In this document: piece after piece, positions 48,791-55,262 of the stretch
How the letters are laid out: each line of letters opens with the position of its first letter
Position numbering within the stretch: position 1 is the first letter of the stretch
Assembly (NCBI GenBank): GCA_947854175.1
Contig: CANTYJ010000094.1
Location: forward strand, 1-55,262
Source: an uncultured Turicimonas sp.
GTDB lineage: Bacteria > Pseudomonadota > Gammaproteobacteria > Burkholderiales > Burkholderiaceae_F
Length of the DNA stretch: 55,262 bases
Direction of reading: 5' to 3'
Translations under genes and position numbers: made by a program
Notes under the pieces: generated by a model
Databases searched by the model: none
Told to the model about the DNA's origin: nothing
The model's input: the letters and a program-made list of their open reading frames with translations, nothing else

Positions 48791-48935
48791 ACTTGCTACT
48801 AATCTACCTTATGACTCTTCTTTGTAATGAATTTTGAAAAGTTTCGATAACCGTTCAAGAATTAGTCTGAACATGCATAATAGTCTAAATTGAATGAGAA
48901 TAATTTTTCGCGGCCAGCGTTTTGCGAGTGTAACG

Positions 48936-50045
48936 ATGATTAAGACCAAACTTACATGCGATATTTTTTGTGATGTAATAGATAATTATGGAGACGCAGG
49001 AGTTTGCTGGCGCTTAGCCCGTGATATTTATCAGACGAGAGGCTGGAACGTCAGGTTGTTCATCAATGACCTGCCCACATTAGGCGCTATAACAGAGGGT
49101 CTCAAAACACAATCAAATGAACAAAAGTTAGATGGAATTGCCGTCTTAAAGTGGGAGATGGCAGAAAGAGAGCAACCCGGAGACGTCGTTATTGAAACTT
49201 TCGGTTGTCGGTTGCCGGCAGTTTTTGAACAAAAAATTGCTCAGAAAAATACAACGCCAGTCTGGATCAACCTTGAATACTTATCAGCAGAAGATTGGGT
49301 GGAAGGTTGCCATACCTTACCTTCGCCTCATCCTCAATACGGATCGAAGAAGTATTATTTTTTCCCAGGAGTAACATCAAAAACCGGTGGACTCATAATT
49401 GAAGAAAATTTAAAAAAAGATCGGGAAGTTTTTCTAAAAAGAAAAAAATCATTCCTGAAATCTTTAGGAGCAGATACTTCAATTAACTTTAATCAATTTG
49501 TTTTTTGTTATCCCCAAGCGCCACTTGAACTCTTTGTAAAAGCTTTGGCAAAAGATGGAAGAGATATTCAACTTCTTTTGGCCGCCGGACGATCTGCTTC
49601 TATGATATCGGCCCTCACAAAGGATATTCCTTTCATTAAAGCAATTCATCTATCGATGTGCAGACAGGAACATTTTGATCGTTTTCTGTGGGTCTCGGAC
49701 AGCGCAATCATTAGAGGAGAAGACTCTTTTGCCCGTGCTCAGATCGAAGGATGTCCTTTTATTTGGAACATCTATCCACAAACTGAAGAGACACATCTGA
49801 CGAAATTAAAAGCCTTTAGTTTAAGGCTTAAGGGAATTTATTCTTCTGAAGATTTTGAGCTTTGGCAAAGTATAAATCTTGCATTCAATACAGGTGATAC
49901 TTCTTTCGTCGATCTGTGGAAGCAATGGAGAAACCGGTTAGGTTCAATGCATTGTTCCTCAATAAAATGGTCAGATAAAATCCACTCGTTAGGTTCTCTT
50001 ACACAGAATTTGTGCAAATTTATTGAATCCAAGTTAAAATCTTAA
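48936..50045 (+). CDS. earP: EF-P arginine rhamnosyltransferase EarP
   Basis: Glycosyltransferase (GT-B fold) that transfers rhamnose from dTDP-L-rhamnose to Arg32 of elongation factor P, allowing it to rescue ribosomes at polyproline. From ATG 48936 the protein is 369 residues (family about 375). The N-terminus CDIFCDVIDNYGDAGVCWRLA and the C-terminal FVRGEDSFARAQ-like segment (IRGEDSFARAQIEGCPFIW) are diagnostic. A frame extension to ATG 48894 adds 14 poorly conserved residues and has no better ribosome site. efp follows 54 bases later, the standard earP-efp pairing. Confidence 0.94.
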   Translation: MIKTKLTCDIFCDVIDNYGDAGVCWRLARDIYQTRGWNVRLFINDLPTLGAITEGLKTQSNEQKLDGIAVLKWEMAEREQPGDVVIETFGCRLPAVFEQKIAQKNTTPVWINLEYLSAEDWVEGCHTLPSPHPQYGSKKYYFFPGVTSKTGGLIIEENLKKDREVFLKRKKSFLKSLGADTSINFNQFVFCYPQAPLELFVKALAKDGRDIQLLLAAGRSASMISALTKDIPFIKAIHLSMCRQEHFDRFLWVSDSAIIRGEDSFARAQIEGCPFIWNIYPQTEETHLTKLKAFSLRLKGIYSSEDFELWQSINLAFNTGDTSFVDLWKQWRNRLGSMHCSSIKWSDKIHSLGSLTQNLCKFIESKLKS

Positions 50046-50099
50046 GATCTCTTTTAGTTGCAGTAGCAACAGTTTAATTTTAGGTAACATTTTAATATT

Positions 50100-50657
50100 A
50101 TGAAAACAGCTCAAGAGTTAAGAGTCGGCAACGTAGTAATGGTCGACAACAATCCAATGGTTGTCCTCAAAGCAGAGTACAGCAAAGGCGGTCGTGGCGC
50201 ATCTACGGTCAAATTGAAAATGAAGAACCTTCTCAGCAATGCCGGTACAGAAACCGTTTACAGAGCTGACGACCGTTTCGAAGATATCATCCTTGATAAG
50301 AAGGAAGTTTCCTACTCTTACTTCGGTGATCCCCACTATGTTTGGATGGACGATGAGTACAACCAGATTGAAGTTGAAGCTGAAGTTATGGAAGACTGCT
50401 TGAAGTATCTCGAAGACGGTATGCAGGCTGAAGCTGTTTTCTACAACGGCAGAGCAATTTCTATCGAACTTCCGACAATTTTGGTCCGTGAAGTTGTTTA
50501 CACTGAACCGGCTGTTAAGGGTGATACTTCCGGCAAAGTTATGAAACCGGCAAAATTATCAACCGGTCACATTGTTCAGGTTCCGGCATTCGTAAACACC
50601 GGCGACAAGATCGAAATCGATACTCGTACAGATGAATATCGTAGCCGTGTAATGTAA
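50100..50657 (+). CDS. efp: Elongation factor P
   Basis: Translation factor relieving stalling at consecutive prolines. The 185 residues form three beta-barrel domains (KOW-like, then two OB-folds). The modified loop is [10 protein letters not shown] with Arg32 at the tip, the residue rhamnosylated by EarP. Bacteria using the lysine pathway (EpmA/EpmB) have Lys there instead. Its position directly after earP confirms the arginine pathway. A GTTGC-AGTA-GCAAC hairpin lies upstream at 50057-50070, and an intrinsic terminator follows the gene. Confidence 0.97.
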   Translation: MKTAQELRVGNVVMVDNNPMVVLKAEYSKGGRGASTVKLKMKNLLSNAGTETVYRADDRFEDIILDKKEVSYSYFGDPHYVWMDDEYNQIEVEAEVMEDCLKYLEDGMQAEAVFYNGRAISIELPTILVREVVYTEPAVKGDTSGKVMKPAKLSTGHIVQVPAFVNTGDKIEIDTRTDEYRSRVM

Positions 50658-50676
50658 TTAGACTGCATTATCTACG

Positions 50677-50701
50677 AAAAGGCAGCTTCGGCTGCTTTTT
50701 T
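50677..50701 (+). terminator. Intrinsic terminator of efp
   Basis: AAAAGGCAGC (50677-50686), tetraloop TTCG, then GCTGCTTTTT form a classic stable hairpin running into a T-tract. Confidence 0.9.
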
Positions 50702-50751
50702 TGTAGGTATCATTTAAATTTTTATACAGTCTCTAACCCAACGAGAAAAAA

Positions 50752-52323
50752 ATGGAACCATTTGCAGCCGGTTGGCTTTCGATCCTTCCTCCGGTTATAG
50801 CTATTGCTCTAGCCTTAATAACAAAGGAAGTATTTTCCTCTTTAATGATTGGTATTCTTTCCGGAGCATATATTTATGCTTACGGAAGTTCTATGGCTGA
50901 TCCTGCCATTAAAGGTTTGGAAGTAACTTTCAAACTGATGGGTGATAAAGTCGATTTCCAGATTCTTTTGTTTTGTACATTATTGGGAGCGCTTGTTTAT
51001 GTTCTCGGTATGTCAGGTGGCACCAGAAAATATGGTGAAATTGCAAGAAGAAAAATCAAGTCCAGAGAGTCTTCGGTACTTGCAACCTTCGGATTGAGCT
51101 TTCTGATTTTTATTGATGATTACTTTAATTGTCTGACCGTCGGTACCGTAATGCGTCCTCTGACAGATTCTTATCGTGTTTCAAGAGAAAAGCTCGCATA
51201 CATTATCGACTCGACAGCTGCTCCAATGTGCATCATTGTTCCGATTTCTTCTTGGGCTGCAGCCGTCGGCAGTAGCCTAAAAGCAACCGGACAATTTGAA
51301 AGTGATTTTCAGGCTTTTATTTCTTCTATTCCTTTTAACTTTTACGCAATTTTCTGTTTGCTTCTGGTCTGTTATTTGAGCATTACTAACCGCGATTTCG
51401 GACCAATGAAGGCAGCAGAAGAAGCGGCTCTTTCAAAGCCTCCTGTAGAAGTTGTGGGCAATGGAGTCAATGGTCCAAAATTTTCTCCAAGTGAGAGGGG
51501 AACGGTATGGGATATGATTGTTCCGTTGATTGCTCTGATCGTTTTTGCAGTTTTGGCTTTCCTTTATGACGGCGGTTATTGGGGAGATGATCCGAAATAT
51601 CATACTGTCGCAGCTGCCTTAGGCAACTGTACTGCCTCCAAAGCCTTAGTACTGGCTTCATTTGGTGCAATTGTTGTAGCAATGTTCATGTATATCCCAC
51701 GTGGCGTCGTCAAATTCTCTGCTTTCATGGAGGGTTGCGTAGAAGGCATGAAATTGATGCTTCCGGCCAATATAATCTTGGTGCTTGCTTGGACATTATC
51801 GGGCGTTTGTCGTGATTTACTTTTAACTCAGACGTTTGTTCAAGGTTTTGTTGCCGGCGGCACAGGATTGGATATCTTTTTACCGGTCGTCATCTTCATT
51901 ATCGCCGGACTTTTATCATTTTCTACGGGGACAGCCTGGGGAACATTTGGAATTCTTATTCCGATTGCAGTGCCGGTTGCAATTTCAGTCGATCCTTCCT
52001 TAACCATCGTTTGTTTGTCTGCAACCTTGGCCGGCTCTGTCTTTGGAGATCACTGCTCACCTATTTCCGATACTACAATTCTTTCCAGTGCCGGAAGCGG
52101 GTGTCCTCACATGGCACACGTCTCAACCCAGTTACCGTATGCATGGTTCGTTGCAGCTTGCTGTATTTGCGGATACCTAGCCGCAGGTCTTTCCAAAGGT
52201 AGCTGGTTAATTAGTTTCGGAACTACTTTTCTCGTGTTTGCCGGCTTCTTGGCTTTCATGTGGAATAAGAGTTTTAACTTTAAGAAGTTCGAAAAAGAAT
52301 TGGCAGCAAAAAAAGTGGCATAA
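50752..52323 (+). CDS. NhaC-family Na+/H+ antiporter
   Basis: Inner-membrane antiporter of 523 residues with about 11-12 membrane segments. Diagnostic stretches are FLIFIDDYFNCLTVGTVMRP, DSTAAPMCIIVPISSWAA, FSTGTAWGTFGI and GSVFGDHCSPISDTT, which carry the polar and charged intramembrane residues of the NhaC family. Family members exchange Na+ for H+ or move small organic acids and amino acids, so the substrate is not certain. Asn/Gly-rich cytoplasmic loop at about residues 225-245. It has its own upstream gap after the efp terminator, and an RNA candidate follows it. Confidence 0.88.
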   Translation: MEPFAAGWLSILPPVIAIALALITKEVFSSLMIGILSGAYIYAYGSSMADPAIKGLEVTFKLMGDKVDFQILLFCTLLGALVYVLGMSGGTRKYGEIARRKIKSRESSVLATFGLSFLIFIDDYFNCLTVGTVMRPLTDSYRVSREKLAYIIDSTAAPMCIIVPISSWAAAVGSSLKATGQFESDFQAFISSIPFNFYAIFCLLLVCYLSITNRDFGPMKAAEEAALSKPPVEVVGNGVNGPKFSPSERGTVWDMIVPLIALIVFAVLAFLYDGGYWGDDPKYHTVAAALGNCTASKALVLASFGAIVVAMFMYIPRGVVKFSAFMEGCVEGMKLMLPANIILVLAWTLSGVCRDLLLTQTFVQGFVAGGTGLDIFLPVVIFIIAGLLSFSTGTAWGTFGILIPIAVPVAISVDPSLTIVCLSATLAGSVFGDHCSPISDTTILSSAGSGCPHMAHVSTQLPYAWFVAACCICGYLAAGLSKGSWLISFGTTFLVFAGFLAFMWNKSFNFKKFEKELAAKKVA

Positions 52324-52370
52324 AGACAACAGACTCAACCCCAAAATGAGATAGGTGTTAACCAATATAG

Positions 52371-52399
52371 TAGAAATACCTAAATACTTTTGCTAATAT
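52371..52399 (+). promoter_or_regulatory. Promoter of the small-RNA candidate
   Basis: TAGAAA (52371-52376) and an extended -10 TGCTAATAT (52391-52399) are 17 bases apart. Initiation is expected near 52406. Confidence 0.5.
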
Positions 52400-52405
52400 A
52401 ACACC

Positions 52406-52540
52406 TGAGAGATTTATATCTCTCTTCTCCTTGGGATTGAGGTTGGTAAGTTTCTAGGACTTGGGCGTTTCGCCCTTCAAAATGTCCGCTTACCGTATTG
52501 AAATGGGCACCGGCGGTTTGTTGGTGCCTCTTTTTTTTTT
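52406..52540 (+). ncRNA. Candidate small RNA with three hairpins and anti-Shine-Dalgarno tract
   Basis: Hairpin 1: GAGAGAT/ATCTCTC (52407-52413 with 52418-52424). A single-stranded pyrimidine tract follows, with TTCTCCTT at 52425-52432, complementary to AAGGAGA-type ribosome sites. Hairpin 2: nested helices GGTAAG/CTTACC (52445-52450, 52489-52494), GGAC/GTCC (52457-52460, 52484-52487) and GGGCG/CGCCC (52463-52467, 52471-52475). Hairpin 3: terminator GGCACC/GGTGCC (52506-52511, 52523-52528) followed by ten T. With the upstream promoter this makes an independent transcript of about 135 nt ending 73 bases before uvrC. A regulated leader of uvrC is the alternative. Confidence 0.62.
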
Positions 52541-52613
52541 GTGATTTCAACACCATTTAAAATAAGGCGTTTTTTGAAGCAGTAGTTTTTGTTGAAGTAT
52601 TGATAAGAGGTTC

Positions 52614-54506
52614 ATGTTGACAGAAGTAACAGAAGTAAAGCTCGAAGTGTCGCCGACAAATGCTAATAAAAAATTTGACTCTGCCGAGTTTTTAAAATCT
52701 TTACCTCATCTACCGGGGGTGTACCGGTACTTTGACGCGGAAGATAACCTTTTATATGTCGGTAAAGCTAGAGATTTAAAGAGACGTGTGTCAAGTTACT
52801 TTCAAAAAACACTGCCGCCGAGAACTCAAATGATGGTTGATCTGATTGCAAGAGCACAGATTACTATTGTCAACAGTGAAGCAGAAGCTTTGATTCTCGA
52901 GTCAAACCTCATTAAAACTCAGTCTCCCCGTTTCAATATCCTGTTTCGGGACGACAAATCCTATCCATATCTGAAATTTAGTTCCGGTGACTTTCCGAGG
53001 CTTTCTTATTTCAGAGGTGCTCTGGATAAAAAACAAACTTTTTTCGGCCCCTTTCCGAATGCCTCTGCCGCTAAGGAAGCGATGAATGTAATTCAAAAAG
53101 TTTTCCAGATCCGGGTTTGCGAAAATTCTGTTTTTAACAATCGCTCAAGACCATGTCTTTTACAGCAGATTAACCGCTGCAGCGGACCTTGTTGTGGTTG
53201 TATTTCAAAAGAGGATTATGCTGAATCCATTAGGCTTTCAAAAGAATTCTTAAAGGGAGAAAGTGCTTCAATCAAAAAAGAACTTGAGGCACGAATGAAT
53301 CAATTCTCAGAAAATCTGGAGTTTGAAAAAGCTGCCGCTGTCAGAGATCAGTTGGCAGCCATAACGAATGTGACACAAATGCAGACAATGTCTGCTACCC
53401 CTGACTTCAACGCAGACATTATTTCAGCGGAAATTGCCGGCGGTCAGATATGTGTTAATTTGGCAATGGTTCGTGGAGGACAACATCTGGGAGATAGAGC
53501 TATTTTTCCTAAGTTCTCCAAAAACACTGTATTACCTACAACCGATGAAGTTATAGAAGCATTCATAGGACAGCATTATCTCGAAATGGAAGTTCCTCCG
53601 TTGGTAATTGCAAGTGTAGAAAATAATGGTGAGGCTATAGGAGAACTTTTGAATTCATTGGCAATACATCATGTCAATTTTGTCAAAAAACCTCAGGGTA
53701 TCCGTAAAAAGTGGCTTGATTTAGCTGCAATGAACGCCAGAATTTCTCTTGCTCGAAAACTGAGTGAAGAGTCCCATATGTCGTCAAGAATAGAAGCACT
53801 GATTGAAGCCTTAGGCCTTCAATTTGAAAAAGAGGAATATGCAAACTTCACGGTCGAATGTTTTGATATTAGTCATACATCCGGTGAGGCGACTCAGGCC
53901 TCCTGTGTAGTCTTTGCCAATAATAAAATGGATAGTAGTCAATACAAACGGTTTAATATCCATGACGTCGCAGCCGGGGATGACTATGCAGCAATGAAAC
54001 AGGTACTCACCAGACGTTACAGCCGGGTAGCCAGAGGCGAAGCAAAAATGCCGACTATTGTCTTGGTCGACGGCGGAAAAGGCCAGGTTCACATGGCTTG
54101 CGAAGTCTTTGATGAACTGGGGCTTGATAAAAATGTGATTGTCGGAGTCGCCAAAGGAGAGGGGAGAAAAGTCGGCCTGGAGGAATTGATTTTTGCTGAT
54201 CCCGAAAAACAGCCGTTAAAACTTGGTAAAGAATCTGCAGCTCTCATGCTGATAGCCCAGATTCGTGATGAGGCACATCGCTTTGCAATTACAGGAATGA
54301 GAGCAAAACGTGCCAAGGCGAGAAATTATTCTAAAATAGAGGATTTGGAAGGAGTGGGGCCAAAGAGAAGACAGAAGCTTTTGGCACACTTCGGAAGTCT
54401 TAAAGCTTTATCTAACGCTTCTGTCGAAGACATTGCTGCTGTAGAAGGAATTTCTTCTACATTAGCAGGACATATTTACGCACAACTTCATGGCCAAACA
54501 AATTAA
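52614..54506 (+). CDS. uvrC: Excinuclease ABC subunit C (UvrC)
   Basis: Dual-incision nuclease of nucleotide-excision repair. The 630 residues (E. coli 610) carry the GIY-YIG domain (PGVYRYFDAEDNLLYVGKA) for the 3' cut, the cysteine cluster CLLQQINRCSGPC, a UVR helix (about residue 210-240) contacting UvrB, the RNase H-like domain with VECFDISHTSGE and VLVDGGKGQ for the 5' cut, and a C-terminal double helix-hairpin-helix (LEGVGPKRRQKLL, VEGISSTLAGHI). ATG 52614 is preceded by AGAGG. It overlaps pgsA by 17 bases, the usual uvrC-pgsA arrangement. Confidence 0.96.
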   Translation: MLTEVTEVKLEVSPTNANKKFDSAEFLKSLPHLPGVYRYFDAEDNLLYVGKARDLKRRVSSYFQKTLPPRTQMMVDLIARAQITIVNSEAEALILESNLIKTQSPRFNILFRDDKSYPYLKFSSGDFPRLSYFRGALDKKQTFFGPFPNASAAKEAMNVIQKVFQIRVCENSVFNNRSRPCLLQQINRCSGPCCGCISKEDYAESIRLSKEFLKGESASIKKELEARMNQFSENLEFEKAAAVRDQLAAITNVTQMQTMSATPDFNADIISAEIAGGQICVNLAMVRGGQHLGDRAIFPKFSKNTVLPTTDEVIEAFIGQHYLEMEVPPLVIASVENNGEAIGELLNSLAIHHVNFVKKPQGIRKKWLDLAAMNARISLARKLSEESHMSSRIEALIEALGLQFEKEEYANFTVECFDISHTSGEATQASCVVFANNKMDSSQYKRFNIHDVAAGDDYAAMKQVLTRRYSRVARGEAKMPTIVLVDGGKGQVHMACEVFDELGLDKNVIVGVAKGEGRKVGLEELIFADPEKQPLKLGKESAALMLIAQIRDEAHRFAITGMRAKRAKARNYSKIEDLEGVGPKRRQKLLAHFGSLKALSNASVEDIAAVEGISSTLAGHIYAQLHGQTN

Positions 54507-55086
54507 AAAATTATCATTTAACCTGCCGATGTGGCTCACTTGGGCAAGAATCGCTTTCATTCCGCTGATCGTCGGAGTGTATATGCTTCCTAATAACATA
54601 CTTAGCCAGGAAAACCAAAACGTCATTGGTTGTGCCTTATTCATTATTGCTGCCATAACTGATGCTTTGGACGGTTACTTTGCACGCCGTTTTGGTATGG
54701 GAACCAAACTTGGAGCTTTCTTGGATCCTGTCGCGGACAAACTCATGGTCAGTGCGGCTTTAATTGTTTTGGTTGCCTTCTCAAGAGTGGATATGCTGGT
54801 TGCATTAATCATTATCGGTAGGGAAATTACAGTTACAGCATTAAGAGAATGGATGGCCCAAGTCGGTATGTCCGGAAAAGTTAAAGTTAACTGGTATGGA
54901 AAAATTAAAGCCATTGCTCAAATGGTTTCAATTCCGATGCTTCTTTACTATGAACCACTGTTTGGTTTGGATATGAAATTAATCGGAACCGTATTAATCT
55001 ATATCGCTGCTGTTCTTACCTTATATTCAATGTATGTCTATATGAAGGCAGCTGCACCTTACTTTGAAGAAACACCTAAGCAGTAA
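54490..55086 (+). CDS. pgsA: CDP-diacylglycerol--glycerol-3-phosphate 3-phosphatidyltransferase
   Basis: Membrane enzyme making phosphatidylglycerol phosphate. The 198-residue protein has about 5 membrane helices and the CDP-alcohol phosphotransferase motif D-G-x2-A-R-x8-G-x3-D-x3-D in DALDGYFARRFGMG and LGAFLDPVADKL. ATG 54490 lies inside the last codons of uvrC in another frame (17-base overlap), so translation is coupled. The N-terminal MAKQIKKLSFNLPMWL precedes the first helix. Downstream lies an rRNA operon promoter. Confidence 0.94.
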   Translation: MAKQIKKLSFNLPMWLTWARIAFIPLIVGVYMLPNNILSQENQNVIGCALFIIAAITDALDGYFARRFGMGTKLGAFLDPVADKLMVSAALIVLVAFSRVDMLVALIIIGREITVTALREWMAQVGMSGKVKVNWYGKIKAIAQMVSIPMLLYYEPLFGLDMKLIGTVLIYIAAVLTLYSMYVYMKAAAPYFEETPKQ

Positions 55087-55122
55087 TTTTACAAATTATT
55101 ACATCGATTTTATCGGCAAGAG

Positions 55123-55151
55123 TTGACAGATGAAAAATTGATGCGTACAAT
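55123..55151 (+). promoter_or_regulatory. Consensus sigma-70 promoter of an rRNA operon
   Basis: A perfect TTGACA (55123-55128) and TACAAT (55146-55151) are separated by the optimal 17 bases, the strongest promoter in the window. It is followed by an rRNA-type leader. Confidence 0.85.
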
Positions 55152-55196
55152 CTCAATTCTGCGCTGATGAAAACGACTTGTTTTTAACAGCGGAGT

Positions 55197-55229
55197 TAAC
55201 CGAAAGGTTAGCAAAATGTTCTTTAAAAA
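55197..55229 (+). promoter_or_regulatory. boxB/boxA antitermination leader of an rRNA operon
   Basis: TAACC-GAAA-GGTTA (55197-55210) is a boxB-like stem with a GNRA tetraloop. TGTTCTTTAAAAA (55217-55229) is a boxA, which recruits NusB/S10. The trailing ACCGATAAGAGCGGGCACTT resembles the betaproteobacterial sequence just before 16S rRNA. The 16S gene itself lies beyond the window. Confidence 0.82.
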
Positions 55230-55262
55230 TTTATCGACGAACCGATAAGAGCGGGCACTTAA

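Noticed and set aside
52406-52540. Possible 6S RNA or tracrRNA
   Set aside because: No long rod with a central bubble as in 6S; no Cas genes or repeat array nearby and no anti-repeat.

Overview
The window looks like a stretch of bacterial chromosome from a betaproteobacterium of the order Burkholderiales, most plausibly a gut-type Sutterellaceae (Sutterella/Parasutterella-like). This is inferred from gene content, not from a database match. Pointers are the pyrG-kdsA-eno-ftsB and dapA-bamC clusters, a suhB-trmJ-cysE neighbourhood, an EarP/EF-P pair using Arg32, an ypfJ-type peptidase, a class III (anaerobic) ribonucleotide reductase and a base composition that looks only moderate in GC. Almost everything is core housekeeping. 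I see no insertion sequence, prophage, integrase or CRISPR array.

Layout. 1-415: a tRNA-Arg(CCT) cut by the left edge (minus strand), its promoter and a terminator-like hairpin. 416-5247: parE-parC (topoisomerase IV). 5646-8885: an S8 subtilase autotransporter interrupted by one in-frame stop. 9363-12386: an ypfJ-type metallopeptidase and htpG with a sigma-32-like promoter. 13187-13945: a spermidine-synthase-fold protein. 14047-16402: a minus-strand redox operon fdxA-fpr-rsxB-nth. 16656-19293: pncB and an ion antiporter. 19589-23723: pyrG-kdsA-eno-ftsB. 23791-27377: alr, a small orphan, a TauE/SafE permease and hslO. 27510-30339: PHP phosphoesterase, yciO, site-2 protease and methyltransferase. 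30408-33246: dapA, bamC and a SlyD-like FKBP. 33304-38653: mutS and suhB (minus), then trmJ-cysE (plus). 38703-43467: two tandem acyl-CoA synthetases and an orphan (minus). 43468-44599: a 1.1 kb AT-rich gap holding a structured-RNA candidate and a probable NrdR box. 44600-47659: nrdD, a separate small glycyl-radical ORF, and nrdG. 47676-50657: a thermonuclease, an orphan, earP and efp. 50752-55086: an NhaC antiporter, a small-RNA candidate, uvrC-pgsA. 55087-55262: the promoter and boxB/boxA leader of an rRNA operon whose 16S gene must lie just past the right edge.

Functional links. NrdD, the 57-residue glycyl-radical protein and NrdG form the anaerobic dNTP pathway. EarP modifies EF-P, encoded next door. 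FdxA, Fpr and RsxB form an electron chain co-transcribed with the Fe-S DNA glycosylase Nth. ParE/ParC, MutS, UvrC and Nth are genome-maintenance genes. KdsA, Alr, DapA, BamC and FtsB serve the cell envelope.

Most notable items: (1) NrdD lacks its C-terminal glycyl-radical motif, and that motif is encoded by a separate 57-codon ORF with its own Shine-Dalgarno; (2) two structured RNA candidates with promoters and intrinsic terminators, at 43758-43881 and 52406-52540; (3) the nonsense-interrupted autotransporter; (4) a ParC quinolone-binding region that naturally lacks the key serine; (5) an orphan soluble RsxB in an fdxA-fpr-rsxB-nth operon.
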